From assembly GCF_958979055.1 (NCBI RefSeq), contig NC_084888.1, positions 1,568,001 through 1,632,000 on the forward strand: a DNA stretch of 64,000 nt. Direction: 5' to 3'. Below are positions 45,818 through 56,412 of this stretch, one piece after another. The notes beneath the pieces are model-generated. The model did not search any database and was not told where the DNA came from. It worked only from the letters and a program-made list of their open reading frames with translations. Positions within the stretch are counted from its first letter, which is position 1. The number at the start of each line of letters is the position of its first letter. Both the position numbers and the translations under genes were made by a program. Source of the DNA: Alnus glutinosa (Eukaryota > Streptophyta > Magnoliopsida > Fagales > Betulaceae).

Positions 45818-46892
45818 ACTTGGAAGTTGTAGGCGCATAAATACAGCAGTTGTACAGCTCTAACCTAAGCCCATGCTTACTTAAATGAGATCGATCATTT
45901 CTGGATCATAATATCCAAGAACTTCCACCTTTTTTGACATTCTTCTCTGTTCTCTGACTTGGGCCTTATAAATATTTTGATATTCTCGAAGAGAAACTTT
46001 AAGATACTTATGCCTATATCTTTCCTTTCCTCTTCGAAAATCCAACAATGTATATAGCCTTTTATTGGGCTTTCCTGGGCAATAGATATGTCAATTTTCT
46101 ACCTGAGACTTGAGGGTGGAACCCTCTTATACACCTTCTCAGATATCTTGGTATTTTTCGATGCTGGAAGTAAAGGTAACTTTACAAAATCTAATTGTTT
46201 TCTGCTTAGTTTAATTAATGTTGTGTTCTTCCTGGAAGTAAAGGATGCTGGCCACGACCAGCTTTTGGCTCAAGGACATGAAGTATTCGAACAACCTCTT
46301 CGAAGTGGACAGAAGGTGCATGACGTGGTTTGTGGAGAGAAATGGAACGTACATAGACTACATGTTTTGCATGGGCCTAGTTTTCTACACTTGTGCACGT
46401 TCTTTTTAGTGTTTTGTAAACTTTTAAGTTAAACGGTGCGTTTTGTGTTGTCTTCTACCTTCCTTCTTCAACTTTGCTGCCAATGGCTATGGCTATGCAC
46501 AGACCACTACCGTGAGTTCCTGGAATACTGGTCACGCTGGTCTGCGCCGGTAACAGACGCAAAGAGCTTCATGATGAAGCAAACCATCGGACTGTAACAA
46601 GCGTTTGGCTAGGTCAATGGAAATAGACCTAGCACTGCAGCCCATCCCACCAAGGCTATAGCTCAAAACATTCCCCCTTGTAGCGTTTGCTATCTCGTAA
46701 TCACACTAGCGAGAAAGTTTAGAAAGAGAGAGTGAGAGACAGAGAGAGAAAGAGTTTGAAGAAGGTGGTGTTGTGGTGGTGGTGGTGTTCGGGTTGGAGA
46801 GAGAGGACGATGAGAAAGGAAGACATAGAGGAGTGAGAAGGAAGCATTCAGAGTCCACGTTGGAAACAGGGCAAATGGAAGGGTAAAATAGT
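45818..46892. other. Unassigned interior of the Pack-MULE
   Basis: It contains further DNA that looks gene-derived but that I cannot identify, for example the plus-strand frame WLKDMKYSNNLFEVDRRCMT followed by WFVERNGTYIDYMFCMGLVF at about 46,255-46,390. A stretch around 46.7-46.8 kb rich in GAGAGA and GGTGGT looks like a plant 5' leader. Confidence 0.4.
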
Positions 46893-47083
46893 CTTGATTT
46901 TTGTTTAAAAGGTCACGTGAGTTGCATGTGACCTATTTTCCATCCAAAATGATGGGTGGATGGACGGAATGTCCACGTTGCCACAAGTAGCTAACATCAA
47001 GGAGGTTATCTACCAAAAATTAAACATTGAGCGTCAGATTGCCAATGGGTGGATACATTAGGGGGGTAGAGTGTACTTTCCCC
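46893..47083 (-). repeat. Right terminal inverted repeat of the Pack-MULE
   Basis: It is the inverse of 42091-42280. The outermost bases (GGGGAAAGTACACTCTACCC on the minus strand) resemble termini of Mutator-like elements in plants. Confidence 0.65.
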
Positions 47084-47092
47084 AATAAAAAA

Positions 47093-48569
47093 TAAAATCT
47101 AATAATTAATCATTTCTCATTTCTCATTTCTCATACATCGTAGATGTCCGGTAGTGTATTTAAGGCTCCGGACACATTACTTACAAAAATAAATAAATAA
47201 GAAGAAAAAAAAAAAAAAGAAGCTTAGGGCATATGCGTGAGTGAACTATGAATGGTTTGTGTAAAAATATTTCAAATGTTATTATGACAAATCATTATAA
47301 TATAATGAGACCAAAATGAGCTACTTTTAGATGTGAACAAAAAAAAAATGTTTTTAAAAAATTCAAATATTCTTTATCCTTTCGATAAAAAATAAAGAAA
47401 TCATCAAAAAATAATATTTAAATAGAATAATGAAACTATATAGTTAAAATAGAGTCGTATGTAGGTGCTTTGAAAAAGTAGATAGATAATATACATAAAT
47501 GTGATTTTTTAAACTAAGAAAATAAATTTTTAATTTGAGCCGAATGTGAATGCTCTAAGAGGTGGATTGGAATAATCTCAAATAATTTAAGTACAAATTG
47601 CTAGCAATTTTGACAGTAACTATGGGAAAGCCAGTATAGAAATCCTTAATGGATTCCATCTTTGAAACACTTTTCCTGAATTTCAAGTGAAAAAAAAGGT
47701 TGGGTCCAGATGCCTTAGAGAAGTGAGAATCCTTTAAAATTTCTTGCATTCGAGCTGTTCAGAGCACCCAAGCCTCCCAACCCCCTCATTCCCTACACAA
47801 ATTTTATTTGGTAAAATTTCCACAAAAAATCGAGGAGATGCCCATTGTGTAGTTATCAATTATTTTAATGCTTTCGAAAATATTTTGGACAATTTTCCGA
47901 AATTTATCTTCATTGATAGGGATTATCTTGTCATATGGGCCATCATATGGAGATCAGTTGATGCTGCAAAATATTTTAGACAGTTACAAGAATTATCTTA
48001 TCATATGATAGAAAAACCCTCTCCATTTCTACAAACAAACAATTGACTTAAAACAATGCATTATTGACACACATAGATATCTACAACAGTTATCTCTTTA
48101 GAAGACGGTGAACAACTCAAACTCTATTGTTACAGTGTAAAGGATAATTCAAATATTATAATTATCTCCATGAATTGATTGTAAATAATTGTAATTATCT
48201 CTTAAATTGATAGAGTTCATCCTAGAAATATTCTCTGAACTGAATTGAGTTCATCCTGTAATCACTTTCATTATATATACAACACAGAGACCCAAAGAAA
48301 CAATTGAGCTGATTAAACATATATATATATATATATATATACCTTTGTAGTTATTATATATATGCATGACCCAAAATTCCACTCTATTTCTACAATAGAA
48401 ATGGAGAGGAGTTTTCTATCATTCATCGTTTTAAGAAAATCCCTTTTCTTTTATTCATATGATATAACCTGCAAAAATGGCACCGTACGGCGGTACGGGA
48501 TAGAAAACAGAAAATCCATACAAGAGGCCGGCATGCATCATGAATGCATGTACACGTACAAAACCTTAT
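47093..48569. other. AT-rich intergenic between the Pack-MULE and the LINE
   Basis: No gene seen. Around 47,935-48,010 two blocks containing ATTATCTT(G)TCATATG occur. A (TA)n tract lies at 48,320-48,341. Confidence 0.4.
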
Positions 48570-48725
48570 TTTACATATCTTTTTTTTTTTTTTGTACAAC
48601 AAAAGGCTTACAACCCAAACAACAGAAACAAAACTACTAGAAAACCTATAGGAATATCCATGCTACACTCATGGAACTAAACCAAAAACACAAAAAAAAA
48701 AACAGCCCTGCCCACAATGGAACAA

Positions 48726-51700
48726 CTAACTCAAAATACAAGTATCAATGTTCCATTTGTGACAAAGAATAATATTCTCCATAGTTTTTGGGAATTTGCC
48801 CTTTCCAGAAACTCTACACCGAACTGTCCAAAAAATTTGCTTCAAAACCTGCTCTTCAGTGAGAGGTTGTCCACCAACTTTTAACTCATTTCGGGCTCGC
48901 CATATCCAATACACAGCAGAGCTCAAGATGAGTCTACAAATTGTCCCCATCAAACTCTTACTCTTCCAGGTTCTACATCCTTCATCAATCACTTCACTCC
49001 AACTTGTATAATAATTCAGCAAGCCACATTGCTGTAAACAAGTTTTCCAAACTCGGGAGCTAAAACTACAAGAAAAGAAAAGGTGGTTTCGGCTCTCAAC
49101 ATCAGCCTTGCAGAAACCACAATTAACATCCCCTTTAAAACTCCAAGCAAGCAACCGGTCCCCAGTAGTTAGCCTATTAAGAAGATTTAACCATAGGATA
49201 AAAGCTTGTTTGGGAATAGCAAAAGAATGCCAAACCAACGGCCACCACCTCACATCCTCCTTTTTCTTCCTCAGGTGATTCCAAGTTTCTGCACAAGTGA
49301 ACACACCAGACTTGGCAAGACTCCAAACAGGTTTGTCAATTCCACCAATTGGCACATCCATCAATCTACTTTGAATGGCTACAAGATCTTCAGAACGCGC
49401 TGGCCTCCAACACCAATTACCCTGCTTAAGGATAGTATCTAGCTTAGCATCCAGTCTACTATTGGAGTCATAGATAACTCTAAAGCCAAATCTGTCAAAG
49501 AGAGCTCCATAGGGGTGCCAATTATCCACCCATAAGTGAATATTGGAACCATTCCCAACATCAAATCTGAGAAAACCCCAAGCTAAGCTCCTGATTTTTA
49601 GTAACTTCCTCCAACACCAAGAGCTGTTATTAGGGATGCTCACATTCCAAAAGCTTCTCCCTTTTAGCAGGTACTCATGAACCCAAGCAACTCATATGGA
49701 GCCAAATTTAGCAAATATACTCCAAATGTGCCTCATCATGGAAGAGATATTCCAAATCTCAACATCTTTTAGCCCCAAACCCCCTTCCTTTTTAGGGAAA
49801 CAAATATCATTCCAAGAAATTTTTGCCTTGGCAGTATTACTATCACTACCATTCCAAAGGAAACGGCTAAAATTTCTGACTAATATCTTTAAGAATGCTC
49901 TTATGAAGAATGAAGATACTGGACCAATAAACCTGGATGCTATAGAGTATAGAAGAAATGAGTTGCAACCTTCCTGCAAAAGACAGCTTTTTGGAGGGCC
50001 AAGAATTAATGCGACCTGCAATTTTTTCTACCAAAACTCTGCAATCCCCAGCAGACAATTTTGAAGAAATGAGAGGGACCCCCAGGTATCGAACAGGCAA
50101 CTTCCCCTCCTGCATCTGAAGATCCTGCAGCAAGGAAGCCTTCAGCCTATCCGAGACTCCAGAGCAGAAAAAGGAGCTCATAGAAGGATTGGCTCTTAAA
50201 CCCGACAAACCCTAAAATTCCAATAAAGCTGCCTTAATGACTGAGATAGAAGATAAGCTGGCCTCAGAAAACAACAACAAATCATCTGCAAAGCAGAGGT
50301 GAGTGATATTCATTCTGGAGCACCTAGGATGATATTTAAACCCCGACCCCTCTCTAGTATACTCTTGCATCAATCTAGAGAAAACCTCTATGGCTAGGAC
50401 AAACAAATAAGGGGATAAATGGTCACCCTGTCTTAAACCTTTTTCACCTCTAAAATACCCCACCAAAGTTCCATTAATAGAAATAGAAAACCTTGGAGAA
50501 GTAATGCACACCTTGATCCATTTGGTGAAAACGAGCAGGGAACCCGAAACAGGAAAGACAATGCACCAAAAAATCTCAATCCACAGAGTTATACGCCTTC
50601 ATGAGGTCTACCTTCATTGTGCATTGAGGATTACCCCCAGGTCGATGATAGTTTCGGACCAATTCTTGAGCCAGAAGAACATTCTCAGATATGCTTCTCC
50701 CCGGGATGAAAGCAAATTGAGATCTACTTATCAAAGGATCCAGAAATGGCAGCATCCTGTTAGAGAGAATCTTGGTTATACATTTGTAAAGGACATTGCA
50801 ACATGCAATAGGTCTAAAATCTCCCATTACCGAAGCATTGACATTCTTAGGAACCAAGGTTAAGATTGTGGCATTAACCTCTTTCAGAAGAAGGCCAGTA
50901 CTAAAAAAATTTTGAATGGCAACAACCACATCTTCACCCACAATGTGCCAAGAAGACTTATAAAATTCCACTGTGAAGCCATCTGGGCCTGGGGCCTTAT
51001 TATCTTTCATGCTAAATATAATATTTTTTATCTCTTCTGCCATGACATCTCTATCCAACATAGAAGCTTTCTCAGCCGGCACAATAGGAGAAATCAACTG
51101 CTTAACCCTATCAGCACAGGCAGTAGAAAAATGAGTACTCTTAGTACCTAACAGTTTCTTGTAAAAATCCACAGCCATCTCCTTCACCTTAGCAATATCT
51201 TCCACCCGTTGACCATCCTCATCATACAAGTAGGAAATGAAATTTCTAGCCTGTCTGCCTTTAAGGAGACGGTGAAAGTATGAATTATTTTGGTCTCCAA
51301 GCTGCAACCATTGATTGCGAGTTTTCTGTTTTAAAAGAGCTTCTTCAACTTTCATGATAGACAGGTAAGCATGAAGGCATTCCCTTTCCTTCTGCAAACA
51401 ATCAACTCTACCCCTAGAATCAAGCACAGCCTTTTGAGCCATGTCAAGGGACTCACGAGCCTGTAAAACTCTGTTCCTAAAATTACCAAAACATTTGGGA
51501 GTCTGAGCCTTCAACACGGCTTTAAAAGCTTTCAACTTCCTGCAAAGCCTATACATAGGCACTCCATGAATCTCCTAAGCCCAACAGGGGGCCAGCTAAT
51601 CCGAATAATCAGCATGCTCCAACCAAAAACTACAAAATTTGAAAGGTTTAGGGCCATAACTCACCATACTACCCATAGTAATAAAGGCAGGAGAGTGATC

Positions 51701-52373
51701 TGAGATACCAGCAGATTAAAAATTAACTAGGTACCCCCAAATCTACCCAGCCATTCCTCATTTACCATAACACGATCTAGCTTCCTTGCCACAAAACTAG
51801 ATCCTTCACTCCTATTATTCCAGGTGTAAAAACAACCACTAAATTTTAAATCCACCACCTCCAAATCATCTAGACATTCCCCAAATTCCAGATCATAAGA
51901 ATTAAGGCTATCCGAACCCCATTTCTCTTCCAAATGTCTCACAACATTGAAGTTGCCACACAGTATCCAGGGATTAAGAAACACCCTATTCTTGATGGTA
52001 GACAAGTGTTTCCATAAAGGCCTCCTATCAAGAGGCTTGTTAACCCCATAGACAAAAGACTGGAACCACCGAGACCCATCTTTCAGATAGTACACACAAC
52101 AACTAATACACTGATCAATCTTGTCAAGGGTACAGACATCAAAATCCAGCTTATCCCAACAAACCCAAATCCGGCCCAAATAATGTTGCTCATAATTGAA
52201 ACAAAAACCCCAATTAGGAGAAAGAGATTCCATGAGCACATCAGCCTTATTACACTTTACTCTAGTCTCAATAATGCAGATGAGTTTTATCTTCTCTCCC
52301 TTACAATTCTTTGAACCTCTTTTTGCTTGGAGGGATGGTTCAAACCCCTCACATTCCAAACTAAGAGGTTCAT
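48726..52373 (-). pseudogene. LINE ORF2: endonuclease, reverse transcriptase, zf-RVT (broken)
   Basis: The start is NLLVWNVRGLNHPSKQKE (from 52373). The EEP endonuclease has ETRVK and the metal-site segment CGNFNVV, where the family has GDFN, so a catalytic Asp is lost. RT blocks at 50576-51562 contain LVPKNVNASVMGDFRPIACC and QFAFIPGRSISENVLLAQEL. The palm motif is intact as FADDLLLFSEAS at about 50,270. Further RT/thumb sequence lies at 49692-50208. The zf-RVT part at 48726-49643 has WHSFAIPKQAFILWLNLLNR, GDRLLAW and CGFC..ESRNHLFFSCSFSS. At least four frame breaks separate these pieces. Not translatable as one protein. Confidence 0.85.
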
Positions 52374-52389
52374 GAATGTGGAGATAACC

Positions 52390-52390
<1 letters not shown>

Positions 52391-52426
<36 letters not shown>
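52391..52426. repeat. poly-C run (36) between LINE ORF1 and ORF2
   Basis: There are 36 consecutive C on the plus strand (G on the coding strand of the LINE), immediately upstream of ORF2. It is likely an expanded short G tract. Confidence 0.9.
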
Positions 52427-52550
52427 TTGTATCCACATCCATATCCACCAATTTACCCTTTCCTCTGTCCTCATGCACAGGAGTCTCCATAGCATCCAAT
52501 TCCTAGTGCAAAGCCAGGTTAGACTTCCTAATTTCAGCATCATCAAACAC

Positions 52551-53285
52551 CTAACCATCCACCCTAGCTAGAAGACGAAAAGAGTTGGACCAATGCCGGC
52601 TATTGTCTGACGATATAGACCGAGGCTTTGGGGTCTTTCTAGACTTCACCACTGTCCACTGATCAGGACACGAAGGACCTGACTTGTCAACCCCAATAGC
52701 TTTTTCTTTAACCTTGTCAGGCTCAACCTTAGCACGTTGCTGCACAAGATCTTTTTTCTTAGGTATCCACACAGGTTTACCAGGCTTGGTACATGTATGA
52801 GTAGCATGACCAAACAACCTACACGTCTTGCATCTAATTGGTAGCCAGGGGTATTCCACACCAATTTTAAGTATATTACCATCAATCCCAAGAACATCTA
52901 TTTCTTTAGGAAATTCATCATCTACATTCACCTCAACAAGGACTCTAGCAAACCCAAGCCTCAAGTGTTGTTCAGTCACAGAATCAGCACAAATAGGTTT
53001 CCCTACCCCACTAGCAATATGACTCAAACAAACTGTATTCCAATACTCCAAAGGCAGGTTATGCAATTTAATCCATATAGGAACAGAATTTAAAGAGAGA
53101 TTCATCATCTGCATACCTGGAGTCCATCTTCGAAGAATGATGGGCTTGTTAGCAAAGTACCAAATCTTCTCTTCAAGGACAGTATCTCTGGTTGTTCATC
53201 CACAAAACGGAACAAATACAAGCTATTGTCCAGAAGGGACACTTCCACCTTTCCATACATGGCCCAAAGGCTATCCACAGACCTC
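52551..53285 (-). pseudogene. LINE ORF1 (DUF4283 and CCHC-like zinc knuckle), 5'-truncated
   Basis: It begins within the DUF4283 RNA-binding-like domain (VDSLWAMYGKVEVSLLDNSL). A frameshift near 53,170 follows, then WYFANKPIILRRWTPGMQM and VPIWIKLHNLPLEYW. The gag-type knuckle reads CKTCRLFGHATHTC. ORF1 of plant L1 elements binds the element RNA. The upstream part is missing, as expected for incomplete reverse transcription. Confidence 0.8.
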
Positions 53286-53295
53286 TTTACATATC

Positions 53296-54897
53296 ACTAT
53301 TTTTTTTTTTTTTTTTTTTTTGAGTGATTACATATTACTAATTGAGCGATGACTTGGAGCCATTTGGGAAGACTATAATATATTAAAGAGATGAATCACA
53401 AACAATATATGAGTTTTTGTAGAGTGCTTTTTTGTTAATTATTTTCATCGGTGTTTGACGTTATCTACCAATTTTGAGTTGGTTTTCAATTACAGTGAAA
53501 AAATATTTTCCATACTAACCAAACATCGAAAAATATTTTTGGAGTTTCAACCAAACAGTTAAAAATTATTTTTTCTCAATTATATTTTTGACGGAAAATA
53601 TTTTACCTTAAAAAGCCATTTCATATCAAAACAAACATAGCCTAAAATTCGTAACATATATAGCTCTAAAACACAGCCTCTTTTCGTGGTCTTGGTCTAC
53701 CTTAACCATTACAAACCAAACCTACTGCTAGCCCATCTCCATCTGTTGGGCTAAGCCCACCTCACCAACATATCAACCCATCAACCTAATTTCACCAAAG
53801 TCACTGTATTCTTAGTAGCCTCACATAATTTTAATACCCAAAACAGCTAAAAATCTTTTTTTTTTTGGTTTTAGCCATCAACTTTTTTAAAGCACCCACA
53901 GCAGTCTTACCATTTTAGCTATCCACTATCACTATTAGATTTAAATAATATTTTTTCAAATTTCTTTATTCCTTTTCTATAATTTTTTTTTTTAATGTTT
54001 ATCTTTTCCTAATGGCCATATTTTTTTAAAAAAATTTCTCGTAACGGTCATATTTATGAATACAAAAATGTACACTCATATTAGAATTTCACAATGTGTT
54101 TGGATGCTAAGAAAAAATAGGAAAAACCACCCAACTAAATAAAACGACCCAAGACCTCAAAAACCGTAAGATTAAAAAATATATTCAAGTCTTTCATCAA
54201 TTTTCTCATCAAGCCATTACTCAGCGATGAGCATTAATTACAAGAGAGAGGACCGAAAAGAATGGACAGTGTGGGAGAGAAAAAAATAATAATAATAATT
54301 AAAAGGGAGTGAGAGAAAACGAATTTAATGATATTTTAATCATTTGGTGAGCGAATAATACTCTACTCACTACTATTGGTGAGTAGTACTATCCACTTAC
54401 CAAAACTTTTTTATTATAATAATGAGGCTATTGAAGTGTATTTTTATATGTTTTCACTCAATTATTTCACCAAAATAACTAAAAGAAGAGGCGGCTAAGA
54501 ATGCTCGAACTTTGGAAATTGCGGTCTATATATGTAAAAGATTACTTGATACCTGTGTAAAGCCGCCACAACAGGCTTTCAAATTCGGAGTGAAAGTTGC
54601 CATATTTGACATATTTATGAAATAAAAACATTGTTTCTAGTTTTACTCTGAATGTGAGAGTGACATGCCCAAAGTCAGTGGAGTTAATTTTGTTTCAACC
54701 GACGTCGCATAACCCTAGCACATCTACTTCTCGGAATCTTATTACAGATGACAACGACAGGAACATTCAGATTATTACAAATGACAACGACAACCACATT
54801 CCATAACATAATTACGAGTGGAAAAGAAACAGAACGAAACGAAGTAGGAAACATAACCAAGAGGAGTTAGTCTGTGGACCCTCACGGAGCCTGTGCT
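53296..54897. other. AT-rich intergenic with a possible large MITE
   Basis: No gene seen. The sequence from about 53,888 (AAGCACCCACAGCAG) to about 54,518 (CGGCTAAGAATGCTC) has weakly inverted ends resembling a common plant MITE terminus, but no target duplication was confirmed. The UGT copy 2 3' UTR probably reaches to about 54.7 kb. Confidence 0.35.
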
Positions 54898-56328
54898 TTA
54901 ATTCTGGCTTTGCATTCTAACCTCACATTGATTTGCCAGCTCGGAAAGTGCATGGAATGACGAACCACCCATTGACAAAGCTTTCTCTGCACTCTGCTTT
55001 AGCTCCTTCACCCTTGCTCTTATCGCATTCCCTTCTTTGTCTTCCATGATCGTCCTCACCATCTTCTCTATCTCTTGTCTTCCCACCACTTTCTTCGACG
55101 GCAACACCTTCGACCGTACGGCCACGCCGAGCTCTTCCGTCAGTAACGTGGCGTTCATCTTCTGCTCCGCGTAGAGCGGCCACGCAATCATTGGCACTCC
55201 GTTGGTGATGCTCTCTAGGGTGGAGTTCCACCCACAATGCGACAGGAACCCACCAACTGATGGGTGGCGCAGGACGTCCGCTTGCGGGGCCCACAGGGGT
55301 AGCACAAGCCCCACGTTCCTCGTTCGTGTCAAGAATCCATCGGGCAAGTAGTTCAATGGGTCATCACCTGATGCGTTCCCTGCCGTGAAAAAACCGGCGT
55401 CCGCAGCTCTTATGGTGGGTGGGCGTACCACCCAAATGAACCTCTGCTGGCTCAGCTCCAACCCCCAGGCTATCTCGGTCGTTTGCTCGTATGAAAGGGT
55501 TCCACCGCTTCCAAACGACACGTAAATCACTGACTCGCTGGGTTGCTTGTCTAGCCAGTCAAACAACTGGCCCTTCGAAGCGGAGACCGTTCTTGTTAAA
55601 GGACCAACAGGGTAAACCGGGCTCGTAATGACCCGACCCAAGAGACCGTCATCTCTCAGCGCAGCAAGTGTTGTGGGATGCAGTTCCGCCCACGTATTCA
55701 ATAAAATCCCGTCGCTCATTGGGATCTCAGACCCCATTCTTACGTACTCAACATACTGCTGGTTAGTTCGGTCAAGCATCATGTCAACCACGTCTTCAGG
55801 CCGCACCGACTTGCAACCGGGGAGTCTCAGCGACTCTACTTGGTGAACATACTCTCCTTCCACCTCTTTGTCGAGGAACGGCACATATATGGTCAAAGCA
55901 AGGAACCATGCGTTCGTAGGGAAGTAGACATACTTGAGCATATCAAGTTCATCAGCTATGGGAAAAGATTCGGTTCCAAATAGGTCGACGATAAGCACGG
56001 TTGGACGGGGCTTCAAGGCAGAGATTGCGGAACGAATGTCTGGCCGGGCTTCACGCATCATTACCGAGAGTTGTGTTACAATCGGAGAGTTTGCATCAAC
56101 TAGGCCGGAGATGTCAACCGGTGGGAGTTGGACGATGTCGAAGAGTTTCGGGCTCATGGAGGACTGGATAACATGAGACTCTGCCGGCGACATGGGAGAA
56201 GTGACGGCCAAGATTGTGAGGGTGAAGTTGTGGTGGGTCACGAGGCGTTTGCCGAGCTCCACGACGGGAATGAGGTGACCCATCCCGGGGCTAGACAGCA
56301 GTGCTGCATGTGGCTTTGAGATATCCAT
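54898..56328 (-). CDS. UDP-glycosyltransferase, UGT72 family, copy 2
   Basis: Single exon, 476 residues from the ATG at 56326-56328 (context ACCATGG). The open frame extends nine codons further but without an ATG, so this start is preferred. Catalytic His18 lies in SSPGMGHLIPVVELG and Asp115 in VLIVDLFGTE. The PSPG box runs from WAPQADVL through GGFLSHCGWNSTLES to AWPLYAEQ and is complete. Compared with copy 1 it has an extra Gly/Asp-rich loop (GFFTAGNASGDD) before YLPDGFL, as in other UGT72 proteins. The family transfers glucose from UDP-glucose to phenolic hydroxyls of monolignols or simple phenols; the acceptor is unknown. It lies on the same strand as copy 1 and is intronless like it, so the pair looks like a tandem duplication. 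Confidence 0.93.
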   Translation of the reverse strand: MDISKPHAALLSSPGMGHLIPVVELGKRLVTHHNFTLTILAVTSPMSPAESHVIQSSMSPKLFDIVQLPPVDISGLVDANSPIVTQLSVMMREARPDIRSAISALKPRPTVLIVDLFGTESFPIADELDMLKYVYFPTNAWFLALTIYVPFLDKEVEGEYVHQVESLRLPGCKSVRPEDVVDMMLDRTNQQYVEYVRMGSEIPMSDGILLNTWAELHPTTLAALRDDGLLGRVITSPVYPVGPLTRTVSASKGQLFDWLDKQPSESVIYVSFGSGGTLSYEQTTEIAWGLELSQQRFIWVVRPPTIRAADAGFFTAGNASGDDPLNYLPDGFLTRTRNVGLVLPLWAPQADVLRHPSVGGFLSHCGWNSTLESITNGVPMIAWPLYAEQKMNATLLTEELGVAVRSKVLPSKKVVGRQEIEKMVRTIMEDKEGNAIRARVKELKQSAEKALSMGGSSFHALSELANQCEVRMQSQN

Positions 56329-56404
56329 GGTTGATATGACGTAATCAAAGGACAAAAATTGGGGAACCTTAATTTAAGGCTAAGAGCTCACTTTGCACAG
56401 GTGT

Positions 56405-56412
56405 GTATTTAA
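56405..56412 (-). promoter_or_regulatory. Possible TATA element of UGT copy 2
   Basis: CTTAAATA on the minus strand lies about 77 bases before the start codon, which fits a leader of about 45 nt. Confidence 0.4.

Larger units (their letters stand above)
42091..47083. mobile_element. Pack-MULE (non-autonomous Mutator-like element with captured gene fragments)
   Basis: The 4,993-bp element is bounded by a perfect 9-bp direct repeat, AATAAAAAA (42082-42090 and 47084-47092). Its ends are long inverted repeats: the left reads GCAGAAAATATATTTTATCC, the reverse complement of the right GGGGAAAGTACACTCTACCC. They stay alignable for about 190 bases (both contain GATGTATC, CAATGTTTAATTTTT/CGATGTTTAATTTTT, TGATGTTA, TTCCATCCA/TTCCGTCCA, AGGTCACAT), with roughly two thirds of positions identical by eye. 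No MURA-type transposase is visible. The interior carries pieces of unrelated cellular genes in both orientations: an RPC9 exon, a LINE RT piece, a Lys-rich tail, CBF5, and an EAR-motif terminal exon. Long TIRs, 9-bp TSD and captured exons with splice sites define a Pack-MULE. The A-rich duplication alone could arise by chance. Confidence 0.75.
48580..53285 (-). mobile_element. L1-type LINE, 5'-truncated and disabled
   Basis: The minus-strand order is ORF1 part, ORF2, 3' UTR, poly(A) (T run at 48580-48593). It is flanked by a 10-bp direct repeat, TTTACATATC (48570-48579 and 53286-53295). The 5' end falls inside ORF1. ORF2 has endonuclease, reverse transcriptase and zf-RVT parts in order but broken by several frameshifts and stops. 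The 3' UTR is related to the fragment at 39.7-40.3 kb. It separates the two UGT genes together with the Pack-MULE. Confidence 0.88.

Noticed and set aside
56329..56355. Nine extra N-terminal codons on UGT copy 2
   Set aside because: The frame is open but begins with TTG, not ATG; Met at 56328 aligns with the start of UGT72 proteins.
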